NCBI GenBank assembly: GCA_959600045.1
Contig: CAUGKJ010000050.1
Location: 1 to 6,492, forward strand
Origin: an uncultured Haemophilus sp.
GTDB lineage: Bacteria > Pseudomonadota > Gammaproteobacteria > Enterobacterales > Pasteurellaceae
DNA length: 6,492 bases
Reading direction: 5' to 3'
Positions 5,859 through 6,492 of the stretch are shown in pieces. The first letter of the stretch is position 1. Each line of letters opens with the position of its first letter. The notes under the pieces are model-generated. The model had not been told where the DNA came from. It saw only the letters and a list, made by a program, of their open reading frames with translations, and ran no database searches. The translations under genes were made by a program, and so were the position numbers.

Positions 5859-6492
5859 ATGACAGCTCAAACTCAACAATTAACACCAGAATTAACGTTA
5901 GAACATATCAATGACATTCCTGTTTTAATCTTAAATCACTCCGTAGGTTCAGCTCGAATTGCATTACAAGGGGCGCAGTTATTAAATTGGCAGCCTAAAG
6001 GGGCAGAGCAGGATATTTTTTGGTTAAGTGAGATTGAATCTTTTACACAAGGTGTCGCGATTCGTGGTGGTGTAACGATTTGTTAACCTTGGTTTGGAGG
6101 TGTTAAACAGCCTTCACACGGTACAGCGCGTTTACGTTTGTGGCAATTGAGTGATTATGATCTGCAAGCGAATAAAGTGCGGTTAGAATTTTCACTGTTT
6201 TCTGAATATGGTGTGATTGAAGCCAAAATGAAAATGGAATTTACCGATAAATGCACAATGACCTTAACTCATTTAGGGCAAGAACCTGCTCAAGCGGCAT
6301 TACACAGTTATTTTAATATTGGTGATATTTCACAAATTGAAATCCAAAATTTACCAAGCCGTTGCTATGACTCATTACAAGGTAAATATACAGAAGTACC
6401 TGCAACTCGCAGAATAGAACAAGGTGTGGATTGTATTTATACGTTAGAGAAAGATAAAACATTCTTGGTGGATAAAGCATTTAATCGACGTA
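5859..6492 (+). pseudogene. YeaD-like D-hexose-6-phosphate mutarotase, interrupted by a stop codon
   Basis: Proteins of this family (E. coli YeaD, yeast YMR099C, HI1317) interconvert the alpha and beta forms of glucose-6-phosphate and are cytoplasmic. The first 75 codons contain IALQGAQLLNW (34-44) and AIRGGVTIC (67-75); then codon 76 is TAA (6084-6086). The same frame continues without further stops to the window end (211 codons). It gives PWFGGVKQPSHGTARLRLW at 77-95, NKVRLEF at 105-111 and AALHSYFNI at 146-154, where His149 is the likely catalytic histidine. The catalytic Glu near the C terminus is outside the window. The motif is normally GGxPxC(W/Y)PWFG, so TAA replaces the aromatic residue and Thr73 replaces the conserved Pro. 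As I recall, HI1317 has Tyr there, one base change from TAA. Translation signals remain excellent, and codon use and the in-frame USS look normal, so the break is recent or a sequencing error. Confidence 0.85.
6175..6183 (+). repeat. DNA uptake signal sequence (USS) inside the mutarotase gene
   Basis: Perfect AAGTGCGGT followed by TAGAATTTT. In the interrupted reading frame it encodes Lys-Val-Arg, one of the frames USSs often take in coding sequence, which supports that this frame was the coding one. Confidence 0.93.

Noticed and set aside
6094..6110. GGAGG after the premature stop as a possible restart site for the rest of the mutarotase
   Set aside because: No in-frame ATG, GTG or TTG lies at a suitable distance. 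The GGAGG is simply the coding of Gly-Gly in a conserved motif.

Overview
The window comes from a Pasteurellaceae bacterium of the Haemophilus type. The main evidence is six perfect copies of the 9-base Haemophilus DNA uptake signal (AAGTGCGGT) in either orientation. Proteins close to what I remember of H. influenzae TrpE, TrpG, HI1388.1, AzoR/AcpD, ThrRS and HI1317 support this, as does the AT-rich sequence. I cannot fix the species from the sequence alone.

Left part (1-2820, minus strand): the 5' half of a tryptophan biosynthesis operon, read right to left as trpE, trpG, a 128-residue tautomerase-fold protein, and the start of trpD, which runs off the window. Gaps between genes are 9-12 bases and each gene has its own ribosome binding site. 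A near-consensus promoter has an 18-base TrpR operator lying over its -10 box. The predicted leader is only about 24 bases, so there is no room for a leader peptide and attenuator of the enterobacterial kind. TrpE and TrpG form anthranilate synthase, and TrpD adds phosphoribose to anthranilate. The role of the tautomerase-like protein is unknown.

Middle part (2901-3800): azoR (minus strand) encodes an FMN-dependent NADH:quinone/azo oxidoreductase. A strong intrinsic terminator insulates the trp operon from it. The 260-base divergent gap between azoR and thrS is unusually structured. It holds two mutually exclusive hairpins, the second resembling a terminator with a T-rich tail. Just before the thrS ribosome binding site is a hairpin whose loop carries CGU, a threonine anticodon, matching the E. 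coli ThrRS autoregulatory operator as I remember it.

Right part (3801-6492, plus strand): thrS is complete, with all editing and zinc residues at the E. coli positions. It ends at a terminator built from an uptake signal. A YeaD-like hexose-6-phosphate mutarotase gene follows. It is interrupted by an in-frame TAA at codon 76, inside its most conserved motif, while the frame stays open and homologous to the window end. It is either a recent pseudogene or a sequencing error.

Most genes are ordinary housekeeping genes. The points most worth a second look are the layered RNA structure ahead of thrS, the tautomerase-fold protein inside the trp operon, and the broken mutarotase.
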